Origin: Diaminobutyricibacter sp049994905
Lineage (GTDB): Bacteria > Actinomycetota > Actinomycetes > Actinomycetales > Microbacteriaceae
Assembly: GCF_049994905.1 (NCBI RefSeq)
Contig: NZ_CP188258.1
Span: 3,410,001-3,474,000 of the forward strand
Direction of reading: 5' to 3'
Length of the DNA: 64,000 bases
The notes under the pieces are model-generated. The model was not told the origin of the DNA. It did not search any database and saw only the letters and a list, made by a program, of their open reading frames with translations. Made by a program: the position numbers and the translations under genes. Below are positions 53,381-61,695 of this stretch, piece by piece. Each line of letters starts with the position of its first letter. Positions within the stretch are counted from its first letter, which is position 1.

Positions 53381-53409
53381 GTATAACCCCGGGCGCGTAC
53401 TGAATGTAA
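53381..53409 (-). promoter_or_regulatory. Candidate rpoB promoter, distal
   Basis: Minus-strand TTACAT (53409-53404) and TTATAC (53386-53381) with a 17-base spacer. Tandem promoters are known for rpoB in actinobacteria. Confidence 0.45.
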
Positions 53410-53449
53410 CGCCCCCGACTCCCCTGTATTCCCGCGGATCTGCGCTGTT

Positions 53450-54151
53450 TCAGGAGCGCACGAGAGCGATGGCCTGAGCCCGGTCGCGCACTCCCAGTTT
53501 GGCGAAAATCGCGTTGATGTGGGTCTTCACCGTCGCGACGCTGACGAAGAGACGGGATGCGATCTCACCGTTGCTGAGGCCCTCTGCGATGAGTGCGAGG
53601 ACTTCCGCTTCGCGCGACGTGAGCGACGGGAACCGGGTGAGCACCGTATCCGATGACCTCGCGCCGCCCTGCGGGGCCGGCGGCGCCGATCCGGTCAGGG
53701 AGTTCACCAGCAGCGCGCCCACCGCAGGCGCGAACGTCGACTGGCCGCGGGCGACCGCACGGATGGCCGCAGCGACCTCCGCACGCCCCGCATCCTTCGT
53801 CAGGTAGCCCTTCGCGCCCGCCCGAAGCGCACCGCGGATCGAATCGTCGTCGGCGAACGTGGTCAGCACGAGGATCGCCGACCCGGGAGCCTCGTGCACG
53901 ATGCGCGCTGACGCTGCAACACCGTCGAGCACGGGCATCCGGAGGTCCATGAGTACGACGTCGGGCTTCGTCTCGACGGCGAGCCTCACGGCCTGCTCGC
54001 CGTCGGCGGCCTCGCCGACGACCTCGACGTCGGGAAGGAGCGACAGCACGGTCACCAGTCCGTCGCGGATGATCGCCTGGTCGTCGGCGACCAGCACCCG
54101 GATGATCTCCCGGGCGGTCATGTCGGTCGCGGTCGTTTCGGTCGCTTTCAC
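53450..54151 (-). CDS. NarL/LuxR-family response regulator
   Basis: A 233-residue DNA-binding response regulator. The receiver domain (about 17-135) has Asp23/24, phospho-acceptor Asp69 (LMDLRMP) and Lys118 (YLTKDA). The C-terminal LuxR helix-turn-helix (about 170-230) reads LTSREAEVLALIAEGLSNGE and TVKTHINAIFAKLGV. Its start overlaps the histidine-kinase stop by four bases. An in-frame ATG ten codons on could be the true start. Target genes are unknown. Confidence 0.93.
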   Translation of the reverse strand: MKATETTATDMTAREIIRVLVADDQAIIRDGLVTVLSLLPDVEVVGEAADGEQAVRLAVETKPDVVLMDLRMPVLDGVAASARIVHEAPGSAILVLTTFADDDSIRGALRAGAKGYLTKDAGRAEVAAAIRAVARGQSTFAPAVGALLVNSLTGSAPPAPQGGARSSDTVLTRFPSLTSREAEVLALIAEGLSNGEIASRLFVSVATVKTHINAIFAKLGVRDRAQAIALVRS

Positions 54152-55356
54152 GAGAGTCCCGTCTCTGCGGTCACGATGAAACGGCCGCCGTCGACACCGG
54201 CCGTCGCCCGCCCACCGGCAGGCAGCGCGGCGAACCGTTCGCGCATGCCTTCGAGGCCGTGGCGTCCACCTGACCGGGCGAGCATGCCGGGCTCAGGGCC
54301 GGGGCCCTCGCCGAGCGGGTTGGACACGGTCAGCCGCACCGCGTCATCCGACCAGGCGAGCAGTGCCTGCACCGGCTCCCCCGGTGCGTGCTTGCGAGCG
54401 TTGCTCAACGCCTCCTGGAGCGCGCGTTCGAACGCGGCGGCCTGGTCAGCGTCCAGCGCACGAGGCGTTCCGGTGGTCGTCAACTCGACGGCGCCGCCGA
54501 GCGAGCGGTGGGCGGCCAGCAGGTCATCGATCGCGTCGTCGAAAGAGCCGGGGCGGTCGATGTCGTCGCGGCGCGCATCCGGATCGCGAAGCGCATCGAC
54601 CGCGCGGCGGGCCTCGCCCAGCCCGGTGGCGGCGAGCGCGCGGGCATCCGCGACCCGGGAACGTGCGGCCCGGAGGTCTCCCGTTTCGAGCAGGGCCTCC
54701 ACAGCGTCGAGCTGGATGACAAGGCCGCCGAGGCTGTGGGCGAGCACGTCGTGGATGTCCCGGGCGACCGCCTGCCGCTGGGCGAGCAGGTCGATCTGCG
54801 CCTTCTCTTCCCGCACCGTGAGTTCGCGTTCGCGGAGGAGTTCTGCCTGCGCCTCCGATTCGCGGAACTGGCGGCGGCTGATGCCGGCGAGCACCGCGAC
54901 GACGATTCCGCCGGCCAGCCCTAGGAGGACGAGCACTGACGTGCCGAACGGAACGGCGCCGACCGTGAGAAGGGCGACCCCGATGAAGGCGACGCCCAGG
55001 CCGACGAGGATCGGGCGCGAGGGGTCGGAGACCACGGCGAGCACACCCACCAGTACGGGGACGATTCCGATGCCGTTGGTCGACGCCGCGACGATCGAGC
55101 CGGCGAAGACCATCACCATGGCCAGTGCGAGGCGGGTGGTCGGCGCTACGCGCCGGAAGGAGAGGATCACGCGCACGAGCCACGCGGCGAGCGCCACCAG
55201 GGCGAGCACCAGCACCCACAGCGGACGTTGCCCCGTGTGAGTGGTGAGGATCGAATAGGCGACTACCGCGATGCCGAACAGGTTGAGCGCGAAAGCCAGC
55301 GGACCCGGTCGCCCCACCACATCCACCGGGCCTGCTGCGCGCTTCGTCTCCGTCAC
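54148..55356 (-). CDS. NarL-type sensor histidine kinase
   Basis: A 402-residue membrane kinase. About five to six N-terminal helices (25-160) with short loops suggest it senses in or near the membrane. A coiled coil leads to the HisKA_3 box ARDIHDVLAHSLGG with phospho-acceptor His202, and the ATPase domain ends with GGRHGLEGMRERFAALPAGG. I chose the GTG at 55356 (VTETKRAAG); the frame upstream lies within the DUF1453-like gene. The layout recalls DesK/LiaS-type kinases that monitor the envelope, but the signal is unknown. Confidence 0.9.
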   Translation of the reverse strand: MTETKRAAGPVDVVGRPGPLAFALNLFGIAVVAYSILTTHTGQRPLWVLVLALVALAAWLVRVILSFRRVAPTTRLALAMVMVFAGSIVAASTNGIGIVPVLVGVLAVVSDPSRPILVGLGVAFIGVALLTVGAVPFGTSVLVLLGLAGGIVVAVLAGISRRQFRESEAQAELLRERELTVREEKAQIDLLAQRQAVARDIHDVLAHSLGGLVIQLDAVEALLETGDLRAARSRVADARALAATGLGEARRAVDALRDPDARRDDIDRPGSFDDAIDDLLAAHRSLGGAVELTTTGTPRALDADQAAAFERALQEALSNARKHAPGEPVQALLAWSDDAVRLTVSNPLGEGPGPEPGMLARSGGRHGLEGMRERFAALPAGGRATAGVDGGRFIVTAETGLS

Positions 55357-55363
55357 AGGACCA

Positions 55364-55867
55364 TCATGCTGCGACAGCGGGCATCCGTTCGAGACGGTAG
55401 GCGAACACGGCGGTTCGCGCTGCACGGTTCGCGGCCACGAGCAGCACGATGATGCCGGTGGACGCGGCCAGGTGCGAGCCGGCCTGGGCGGCGAGCAGGT
55501 CGATGCCGACGCGGATGACGATGACCAGCACCCACAGGGCGAGGCCCCACCAGCCGGTGCGGGATTCCACGCTCGCGAGGTCGGCCTCTCGCGAATTCCC
55601 CACCGGACGGAACACCGCGAGCGCACCCATCCAGGCGCCGATGCCGAGCGAGATGGCGATCTCGACCACCAGCACGGCGAGGTCGAGTGCGGTCAGGTGG
55701 GCGGCATCCGTGGTCTGTATGAGAAGGACGACGCCGACGATCGCCATGATCGCCGGCACCCGCCACATGCGGGCGATCGAGACCGGGCGCCAGGTGAGCT
55801 GGCGGATGCCGATCCATCCGATGAGCACGATGATGAGGAGCACGTTGCCGATGGTCTGAAGTGTCAT
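55364..55867 (-). CDS. Multi-pass membrane protein, DUF1453-like
   Basis: A 167-residue protein with about five helices. The start QTIGNVLLIIVLIGWIGIRQ followed by WRPVS and a mid-chain hydrophilic loop fits the DUF1453 family found beside two-component systems in actinobacteria. I chose the ATG at 55867; an in-frame ATG at 55906 would add 13 polar residues before the first helix. It is seven bases before the kinase start, so the three genes form one operon. Confidence 0.7.
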   Translation of the reverse strand: MTLQTIGNVLLIIVLIGWIGIRQLTWRPVSIARMWRVPAIMAIVGVVLLIQTTDAAHLTALDLAVLVVEIAISLGIGAWMGALAVFRPVGNSREADLASVESRTGWWGLALWVLVIVIRVGIDLLAAQAGSHLAASTGIIVLLVAANRAARTAVFAYRLERMPAVAA

Positions 55868-55956
55868 GTATCCAGCGTCGTGGGGGCGGTCGCGACCGGA
55901 CACCATCCAGGGGTGGAGTTGCGGGTGGAGAAAGTCGGAGCGCGTAGGGTGGATCC

Positions 55957-56823
55957 GTGCCCGAGAACCCCTCCGTGATCCTGAAAGAGAGCGGCTTCCG
56001 GGCGGTCATCGAAGCCGACCGGTTCGTGCCGGGATCCTTCCAGCTCGTGGTCGACGGTACGCCGCAGTCGCACGTCAACCTGGACGATCCGAGCCAGCTC
56101 TTCTTCGAGTACGTGCAGCGGATGGGCAACGTCATCGACCTGATCGGCGAGCCCGGGCAGCCCATCACGGCCGTGCACCTCGGTGCCGGAGCGCTGACCC
56201 TCCCCCGGTATGTCGCGTACACGCGGCCGGGATCGCGGCAGCAGGTCGTCGAGCTGGAGAGCAACCTTGTCGATCTGGTACGCGAGCACCTTCCGCTGCC
56301 GCGCTACGCCCAGATCAGGGTGCGCCACGGCGACGCCCGCGAAGTCGTGGCGAAGCTGCCGGCAGGGCTGCGCGGCTCGGTCGACCTGCTGGTGATCGAC
56401 ATCTTCAGCGGTGCGCGCACGCCCGCGCACGTGACGAGCCTCGAGTTCTACCGCTCGGCCGTCGAGCTGCTCGCGCCCGACGGCATCGTGCTCGTGAACG
56501 TCGCCGACGGGCCGCCGCTAGCGTTCGCGCGCAGCCAGGTCGCGACGCTGGGGGCCGCAGTCGCGAACGTCGCTGCGCTCGCCGAGACACAGGTGCTCAA
56601 GGGTCGCCGGTTCGGCAATGTCGTGCTCGTGGGCTCGAATGCCGCGCTGCCGATGGACTGGCTGCCGCGCCTGCTGGCGGGGGGACCGCATCCGGCCAAG
56701 GCTGTGGCCGGCGCCGAACTGGCCACCTTCGCCGCAGGAGCGCCGGTCGTCACCGATGCGACCAGTGTTCCGTCGCCGCCTCCCGCGCGCAGCATCTTTC
56801 AGACCGGCACCCGGCGCGACTGA
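55957..56823 (+). CDS. Spermidine-synthase-fold methyltransferase-like protein
   Basis: A 288-residue cytoplasmic Rossmann-fold protein. VHLGAGALTLPRYVA is the SAM/dcSAM-binding loop, VVELESNLVDLVRE the acidic strand-2 motif, and VIDIFSGARTPAHVTS the motif that replaces the DSTDP of true spermidine synthases. The polyamine-binding Asp is therefore not conserved in its usual form. Actinobacterial proteins of this sort are often annotated as spermidine synthase, but the substrate is unknown. Starts at GTG 55957, divergent from the two-component operon. Confidence 0.75.
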   Translation: MPENPSVILKESGFRAVIEADRFVPGSFQLVVDGTPQSHVNLDDPSQLFFEYVQRMGNVIDLIGEPGQPITAVHLGAGALTLPRYVAYTRPGSRQQVVELESNLVDLVREHLPLPRYAQIRVRHGDAREVVAKLPAGLRGSVDLLVIDIFSGARTPAHVTSLEFYRSAVELLAPDGIVLVNVADGPPLAFARSQVATLGAAVANVAALAETQVLKGRRFGNVVLVGSNAALPMDWLPRLLAGGPHPAKAVAGAELATFAAGAPVVTDATSVPSPPPARSIFQTGTRRD

Positions 56824-56855
56824 ACCGCGACTGAACCCCGCTCGCGTCGCGCGTC

Positions 56856-57776
56856 TCACGCGTGGCGGAAGAGGATGCGCTGGCCGGGCCGCAGCTGCGC
56901 GAAGACGTCGAGTGAGCGGTCGGCGACGACCGCGATCACGGGGTAGCCTCCCGTCACCGGATGGTCGGCCAGCAGCACCGTCGGCAACCCGTCGGGCGAG
57001 ACCTGCACCGCGCCGGCCACCATCGGCTCGCTCGGCAGCTCGCCTGCGATCCGGCGCTCGAGGATCACCGCCGGTTCGGGTGCACGCCCCGCCACGTGCG
57101 CCGCCCGACGCACCGGCTCGAGCCGCGTTCCGATGCGATTGGATGCGGCGCTCACCGCCCATTCCCGTTCGAAGAACGCGTCGACGGCGTCGTGGGTGAA
57201 CCAGTCGGAGCGGGGTCCGGGGTGGGCGCGCACGGTGATGAGGGGGTCGCCGGGCGGTTCGACGGCAATGAAATCGAGTAGCGGGATCGGCCCCGCGGCC
57301 TCGATGCCGAGCGGGAGCCGGTCGCCCGCTGCGACAGGTGCGGGCCCGAGCGACGAGAGCAGGTCGGTCGAGCGGGAGCCGAGCACGGCATCCGACGCCA
57401 CGCCCCCGCGCACCGCCAGGTAGAAGCGCACACCGCGCGTCGCCGACCCGATGCGCAGCACGGCACCTGCGCCGGCCGCGGTCGCGATGTTCGGGTCGAC
57501 CGCCGTTCCGTCGAGGGTGATCGCACCCCACGCCCCAGTGACCGCGAACCAGCAGTCGGCCGGCAGTCTCGCGGTGAACCCGCCGAACAGGATCTCGAGG
57601 CCTGCGGCGCCCTCGTCGTTGCCCAGCAGGCGGTTGGCGAGGCGGAGCGCACCGCGATCGAGCGCGCCGCCCGATGTGACGCCGATGTCGGCGTGACCCG
57701 GCCGGCCGAGGTCTTCGACGAGCGTCAGGGGGCCAGGCTCGAGCACCTCGAGATACCCGGTCGTCGCGGCCGTCAT
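56856..57776 (-). CDS. pxpC: 5-oxoprolinase subunit C (KipA-like)
   Basis: PxpC is a biotin-carboxylase-like subunit of the three-part ATP-dependent 5-oxoprolinase, which opens pyroglutamate to glutamate. The 306-residue product has GGALDRGALRLANRLLGN, GGVASDAVLGSRSTDLLS and the conserved end of the KipA fold (ILLADHPVTGGYPVIAVV). It overlaps pxpB by four bases in pxpA-pxpB-pxpC. Confidence 0.93.
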   Translation of the reverse strand: MTAATTGYLEVLEPGPLTLVEDLGRPGHADIGVTSGGALDRGALRLANRLLGNDEGAAGLEILFGGFTARLPADCWFAVTGAWGAITLDGTAVDPNIATAAGAGAVLRIGSATRGVRFYLAVRGGVASDAVLGSRSTDLLSSLGPAPVAAGDRLPLGIEAAGPIPLLDFIAVEPPGDPLITVRAHPGPRSDWFTHDAVDAFFEREWAVSAASNRIGTRLEPVRRAAHVAGRAPEPAVILERRIAGELPSEPMVAGAVQVSPDGLPTVLLADHPVTGGYPVIAVVADRSLDVFAQLRPGQRILFRHA

Positions 57777-58393
57777 CGCGCCTCGACGAACCGTACGCGG
57801 GTGCCGGGCGCGAGCAGCGCCGGACGCGGGGCGGACGGGTCCCAGAGCACCGCATCCGTCGAACCGATCAGTTGCCAGCCGCCGGGACTCGACCGCGGGT
57901 ACACCCCGCTGAACTCGCCCGCCAAGCCGACGGACCCCGCGGGAACCGATGCTCGCGGGCCGGCGCGCCGCGGAACCCGCAGCCGGTCGTGGTCGGTCAC
58001 CAGGTAGGCGAAGCCGGGCGCGAACCCGCAGAACGCGACGCGCCAGTCGGATGCGGTGTGCAGCGCGACGAGCTCGGCGCGGGTGATGCCCAGGATCGCT
58101 GCCACCTCATCCACATCGTCGCCGTCGTACCGCACCGGGATCTCGGTCGTACCCGGATCTCCGTCGCGAAGGTCGACGGGCGCCGCCTCCGACGCCCAGG
58201 CCGACGCGACAGAAAGAGGGAGCCGCACCGGATCGACGATGACCCCGATCGTGCGAGCGGCCGGGACGAGATCGACCACACCCTGCGGGCGCGTGCGATC
58301 GAGCGCGGCATAGAGGGCGATCACCTCGTCGAGGGAATCCAGCTCGATGAGGATGCCGTGGTCGCCCAGGGGCAGCACCCGGCGGCCGCTCAT
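57773..58393 (-). CDS. pxpB: 5-oxoprolinase subunit B (KipI-like)
   Basis: A 206-residue protein matching the KipI/PxpB family: PLGDHGILIEL at the start, VALHTASDWRVAFCGFAPGF in the middle and SVGLAGEFSGVYPRSSPGGW near the end. It acts with PxpC in 5-oxoproline hydrolysis; the Bacillus homolog was first described as a kinase inhibitor. It overlaps pxpA and pxpC by four bases each. Confidence 0.93.
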   Translation of the reverse strand: MSGRRVLPLGDHGILIELDSLDEVIALYAALDRTRPQGVVDLVPAARTIGVIVDPVRLPLSVASAWASEAAPVDLRDGDPGTTEIPVRYDGDDVDEVAAILGITRAELVALHTASDWRVAFCGFAPGFAYLVTDHDRLRVPRRAGPRASVPAGSVGLAGEFSGVYPRSSPGGWQLIGSTDAVLWDPSAPRPALLAPGTRVRFVEAR

Positions 58394-59163
58394 CGCGCGA
58401 ACGCCTCGATCCGGATGCCCGCCGCCGTCAGCGCCGACCGCACCGCGTGTGCCATCCCGACCGCGCCGGACGTGTCACCGTGGACGCACAGCGAATCCAC
58501 CTGCACCTCGATCACGGTTCCGTCGGCCGCCGCGACACGACCGGTCAGCACGAGGTCAACGGCCCGCGCGGCGATGGCGTCATCACCGGAGAGCAGGTCG
58601 CCGGGCCGGCCGCGCGGCACGAGCGAGCCGTCGGGGAGGTAGCCACGGTCGACGAATGCCTCGTGCACGAAAGCGAGGTCGCGGGCTCGTGCCCGGCGGG
58701 AGATCGACGAACCGGCGAGACCGAGCAGCGGCAGAGCAGGGTCGAAGTCCGCAACGGCGGTGGCCACGGCATCCGCCTGCTCGTCGTCGGAGACGATCCT
58801 GTTGTAGAGCGCGCCGTGCGGCTTGACGTATGCGACGCGCGTGCCCGCGACCCTGGCGATGCCGTCGAGGGCAGCCAGCTGATAAAGCACATCGGCGTAC
58901 AGCTCGCGGGAGGGAACGTCCATCGCGCGGCGTCCGAAACCCGCCAGGTCGCGGTACGAGACGTGGGCGCCGACCGTGACACCGTTACGGGCCGCGGTCG
59001 TGCACGCGGCGAGCATGACGGATGCGTCACCTGCGTGGAACCCGCAGGCCACGTTGGCGCTCGACACGACAGAGAGCATCGCCTCGTCGTCACCCATGCG
59101 CCAGGCCCCGAACGACTCCCCGAGGTCGCTGTTGAGGTCGATGACGCGATTCACGATCCCCAT
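58390..59163 (-). CDS. pxpA: 5-oxoprolinase subunit A (LamB/YcsF family)
   Basis: PxpA contributes the active site with an Asp in DLNSDLGESFG. The product has SANVACGFHAGD and VKPHGALYNRI, both family signatures. I chose the ATG at 59163 (MGIVNRVIDLNSD), giving 257 residues, the usual length of about 250; longer frames run into the divergent lipoprotein gene. First gene of the operon. Confidence 0.95.
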   Translation of the reverse strand: MGIVNRVIDLNSDLGESFGAWRMGDDEAMLSVVSSANVACGFHAGDASVMLAACTTAARNGVTVGAHVSYRDLAGFGRRAMDVPSRELYADVLYQLAALDGIARVAGTRVAYVKPHGALYNRIVSDDEQADAVATAVADFDPALPLLGLAGSSISRRARARDLAFVHEAFVDRGYLPDGSLVPRGRPGDLLSGDDAIAARAVDLVLTGRVAAADGTVIEVQVDSLCVHGDTSGAVGMAHAVRSALTAAGIRIEAFAR

Positions 59164-59242
59164 TGTCGCGGTCGGATCCCATCGGGCATAGCGCCGTGCC
59201 CGGCGAAGCTTCAGACTGGGGAAGGAACAGGGGGCTGGAACG

Positions 59243-60448
59243 GTGAGGCCGATGGGGCACGACCGATCGCCGACGATGGCGCGATGCGCACGATGTGTCG
59301 CGGTGGTCGTCGCGTGTGCCGTGCTGCTGGCGGGGTGCACGCTGATCGCCCCGCAGCCTCCGGCCGGCTCCACATCGACGCGCACCCCGGCACCGTCGGC
59401 GACCGCACCGACGCAGACGCCCGCCGTCACCATCCCGTGGCAGCCCAGCGGCACGTCAGTGCTCGAAACCGGACTGCAGGTGCCGTGGTCGGTCGTGCCG
59501 CTGGCGAGTGGGTCCGCACTGATCAGCGAACGAGACAGCGCGACGGTGCTCGAACGGCTGCCGGACGGCGGAATACGGACGGTCGGCCCGGTGCCGGGAG
59601 TCGCAGCCTCCGGAGAGGGCGGCCTGCTGGGGCTTGCCGTGCCGCGGGTGCCCGAGATCGCGTTCAGCTGGCTGTACGCCTACGAGACGACGAACACCGA
59701 CAACCGCGTCATCCGGATGCCGCTCAACGGCGTGAGCGGACGGTACAGCCTCGGCGAACCTCAGAACGTGATCACCGGCATCCCCCGGGCAGGCAACCAT
59801 GACGGGGGTCGGCTCGCGTTCGGACCGGACGGGATGCTCTACATCACCACCGGGGACGCCGGAGACGACGCGAACGCCCAGAACCTTTCGTCGCTGGGGG
59901 GCAAGATCCTGCGGATCACGCCCGACGGCGACATTCCGGCGGACAACCCGTTCCCCGGCTCACCCGTGTACTCGTACGGGCACCGCAACGTGCAGGGCAT
60001 CGCCTGGGACTCGCACGGCACGATGTGGGCCAGCGAGTTCGGGGCGAACACCTGGGACGAACTCAACATCATCAAGCCCGGCGGCGACTACGGCTGGCCG
60101 ATCGTCGAAGGGATCGCCCACGACAGCCGGTTCACCGACCCGGTCTACCAGTGGCACACCGACCAGGCCAGCCCGAGCGGTATCGCGATCGTCGGGGACA
60201 CCATCTTCATGGCGAGTCTCCGCGGCGAAAAGCTGTGGACGATCTGGTCGACGAACGGCCACGCACCGGTCACCGTGGCGCCGTACTTCGTCGGGACGTT
60301 CGGCCGGCTGCGCGCCGTCGTCGCGGTTGCCGACGGGCTCTGGATGCTCACCAACAACACCGACGGACGCGGAACTCCGCGCGCCGGCGACGACAAGCTG
60401 ATCGCGGTCACCCTCGTGCCTGCCGCCGGAAACAAGCGACCGGGATAG
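59243..60448 (+). CDS. PQQ-dependent sugar dehydrogenase-like lipoprotein
   Basis: A 401-residue exported protein. The lipobox LLAGC (Cys32 from the GTG start at 59243) follows a basic start and hydrophobic stretch, so it is probably anchored outside the membrane. In-frame ATGs at 59252 and 59276 would also keep the lipobox. After a Thr/Pro linker comes a six-bladed beta-propeller of the GDH-B type: GLLGLAVP, NHDGGRLAFGPDGMLYITTG, GGKILRITPDG, YGHRNVQGIAWD and GGDYGWPIVEG. These are soluble aldose dehydrogenase signatures. No PQQ biosynthesis genes are in the window, so cofactor supply and substrate are open. Confidence 0.9.
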   Translation: MRPMGHDRSPTMARCARCVAVVVACAVLLAGCTLIAPQPPAGSTSTRTPAPSATAPTQTPAVTIPWQPSGTSVLETGLQVPWSVVPLASGSALISERDSATVLERLPDGGIRTVGPVPGVAASGEGGLLGLAVPRVPEIAFSWLYAYETTNTDNRVIRMPLNGVSGRYSLGEPQNVITGIPRAGNHDGGRLAFGPDGMLYITTGDAGDDANAQNLSSLGGKILRITPDGDIPADNPFPGSPVYSYGHRNVQGIAWDSHGTMWASEFGANTWDELNIIKPGGDYGWPIVEGIAHDSRFTDPVYQWHTDQASPSGIAIVGDTIFMASLRGEKLWTIWSTNGHAPVTVAPYFVGTFGRLRAVVAVADGLWMLTNNTDGRGTPRAGDDKLIAVTLVPAAGNKRPG

Positions 60449-60458
60449 TCTGGAACGG

Positions 60459-61001
60459 ATGAGCATCATCCTCGGTTACGACCCTTCCACCCTTCGCGAG
60501 CGAGTCGACCTGCTCGCGGCGGGAACGCGTCTCGACGAGCTGGGCGAACTGCGCAGCCTCAGTGCGCTCAACGAGAAGACCGTGCTGTTACGGCTCGTGG
60601 GCAGGCTCGACGAAGCATGGCAGGTCGCCAACGAGGCAATCCGCCAGGCGCGCTTCACCGGTGACCGGGAACAGGTGCTCGGCGCGCGCATCCGCCGGGC
60701 CCAGGTGCTGCAATACCAGGGCAAGCTCGACGACGCCGTGACCGAGCTGTCCGGCTGTGTCGACGAGGCACGCACCCACGAGTGGACGGCGCTCGAAGCG
60801 TTCGCGGTCCAGAACCGCGGAAAGACCCATTTCGACCAGAAAGACTACGAGGCGGCGCTCGCCGATTTCACGGCGGCGGTATTCCTGCGCGAGAAGCTGG
60901 GCTCCTCGAAAGCCGACCTCGAAAGTTCGCTCATCGCGGTCGCGGTGGCGGAGTCCTTCCTCGACGAGCAGCGCCGGAACAGCGGAAATGCTGTGGATTG
61001 A
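60459..61001 (+). CDS. Tetratricopeptide-repeat protein
   Basis: A 180-residue soluble protein with at least three helical-pair repeats (around 40-70, 75-105 and 115-150), for example RLDEAWQVANEAIRQARFTG and DYEAALADFTAAVFLREKLG. TPRs mediate protein contacts; no partner is evident. It starts 11 bases after the lipoprotein gene, so the two may share a transcript. Confidence 0.75.
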   Translation: MSIILGYDPSTLRERVDLLAAGTRLDELGELRSLSALNEKTVLLRLVGRLDEAWQVANEAIRQARFTGDREQVLGARIRRAQVLQYQGKLDDAVTELSGCVDEARTHEWTALEAFAVQNRGKTHFDQKDYEAALADFTAAVFLREKLGSSKADLESSLIAVAVAESFLDEQRRNSGNAVD

Positions 61002-61040
61002 TCTGGATGCGTGTCGGCGGCGGCGCGTAGGATTCACGTC

Positions 61041-61130
61041 ATGAAAGTGCAGGCCGACCATACGGAGCGGTCCTGCACGGTCTCGGAAGTCGGCGAACGG
61101 TCAGCTCATCACCCGCCAGGGCGGTTCTGA
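61041..61130 (+). CDS. 29-codon ORF overlapping the SprT-like gene start
   Basis: A short frame (MKVQADHTERSCTVSEVGER and onward) from 61041 whose TGA overlaps the ATG of the SprT-like gene (TGATG). AGGAT lies eight bases before its ATG. It contains the inverted repeat GTGCAGG / TCCTGCAC. It could be a leader peptide that couples translation, or chance. No family recognised. Confidence 0.35.
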   Translation: MKVQADHTERSCTVSEVGERSAHHPPGRF

Positions 61131-61636
61131 TGGCAGACCTCGACCGCGTGCGCCGTTGGGCCAACGCACTCATAACCCTTCACCTCGACCCCGCGGTGTG
61201 GTCGTTCGACTTCGACAACGCGAAGACCAGGGCCGGTCTGTGCAACTACACGGCGAAGCGCATCACGGTCTCGCGTTACCTCGCCTCGCGGTATGACGAC
61301 GACGAGATCCACCAGATCCTGCTGCACGAAGTCGCGCACGCAATGGCCGGATCGCGGGCGGGACACGGCCCGCGCTGGCGTGGCATCGCGGTCGGTCTGG
61401 GCTACGAGGGAAAGCGACTACACGGGGGTGCTATCGCGGACGACCTCGCTCCCTGGGTCGGCACCTGCCCCAAAGGCCACACGCACTACCGGTATCGCAA
61501 GCCCGCCAGGGCGCTGGCCTGCGGAGCGTGCTCGCGGCGGTTCGACGCGGCCAACCTGATCAGGTGGCAGCATCGGGAAGTCACGACGGCGCAGCGGCGC
61601 ATGGCCGCGTCGGCGGCGAGCGAGCTCGCGGACTGA
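61130..61636 (+). CDS. SprT-like zinc metallopeptidase domain protein
   Basis: A 168-residue protein with HEVAH at 66-70 and a third likely ligand at His79 (RAGHGPRW), the SprT/Spartan-like catalytic layout. The C-terminal zinc ribbon uses Cys113, His117 and Cys131/Cys134 (CPKGH, CGAC). Spartan proteases cleave DNA-protein crosslinks in eukaryotes; the role of the short bacterial SprT proteins is not settled. Starts in a TGATG overlap with the 29-codon ORF. Confidence 0.85.
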   Translation: MADLDRVRRWANALITLHLDPAVWSFDFDNAKTRAGLCNYTAKRITVSRYLASRYDDDEIHQILLHEVAHAMAGSRAGHGPRWRGIAVGLGYEGKRLHGGAIADDLAPWVGTCPKGHTHYRYRKPARALACGACSRRFDAANLIRWQHREVTTAQRRMAASAASELAD

Positions 61637-61695
61637 GCCGGGCGTCTGCGCGCACGGCGCGCCCGGGACGCGCGGTAGCCATGCTCCGGCCGGGC

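Larger units (their letters stand above)
53129..53449. other. rpoB leader and promoter region
   Basis: About 320 gene-free bases between rpoB and the response-regulator gene. They hold two candidate promoters and a long leader that ends with the hairpin GGCCC-GACG-GGGCC just before the rpoB ribosome-binding site. Confidence 0.7.
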
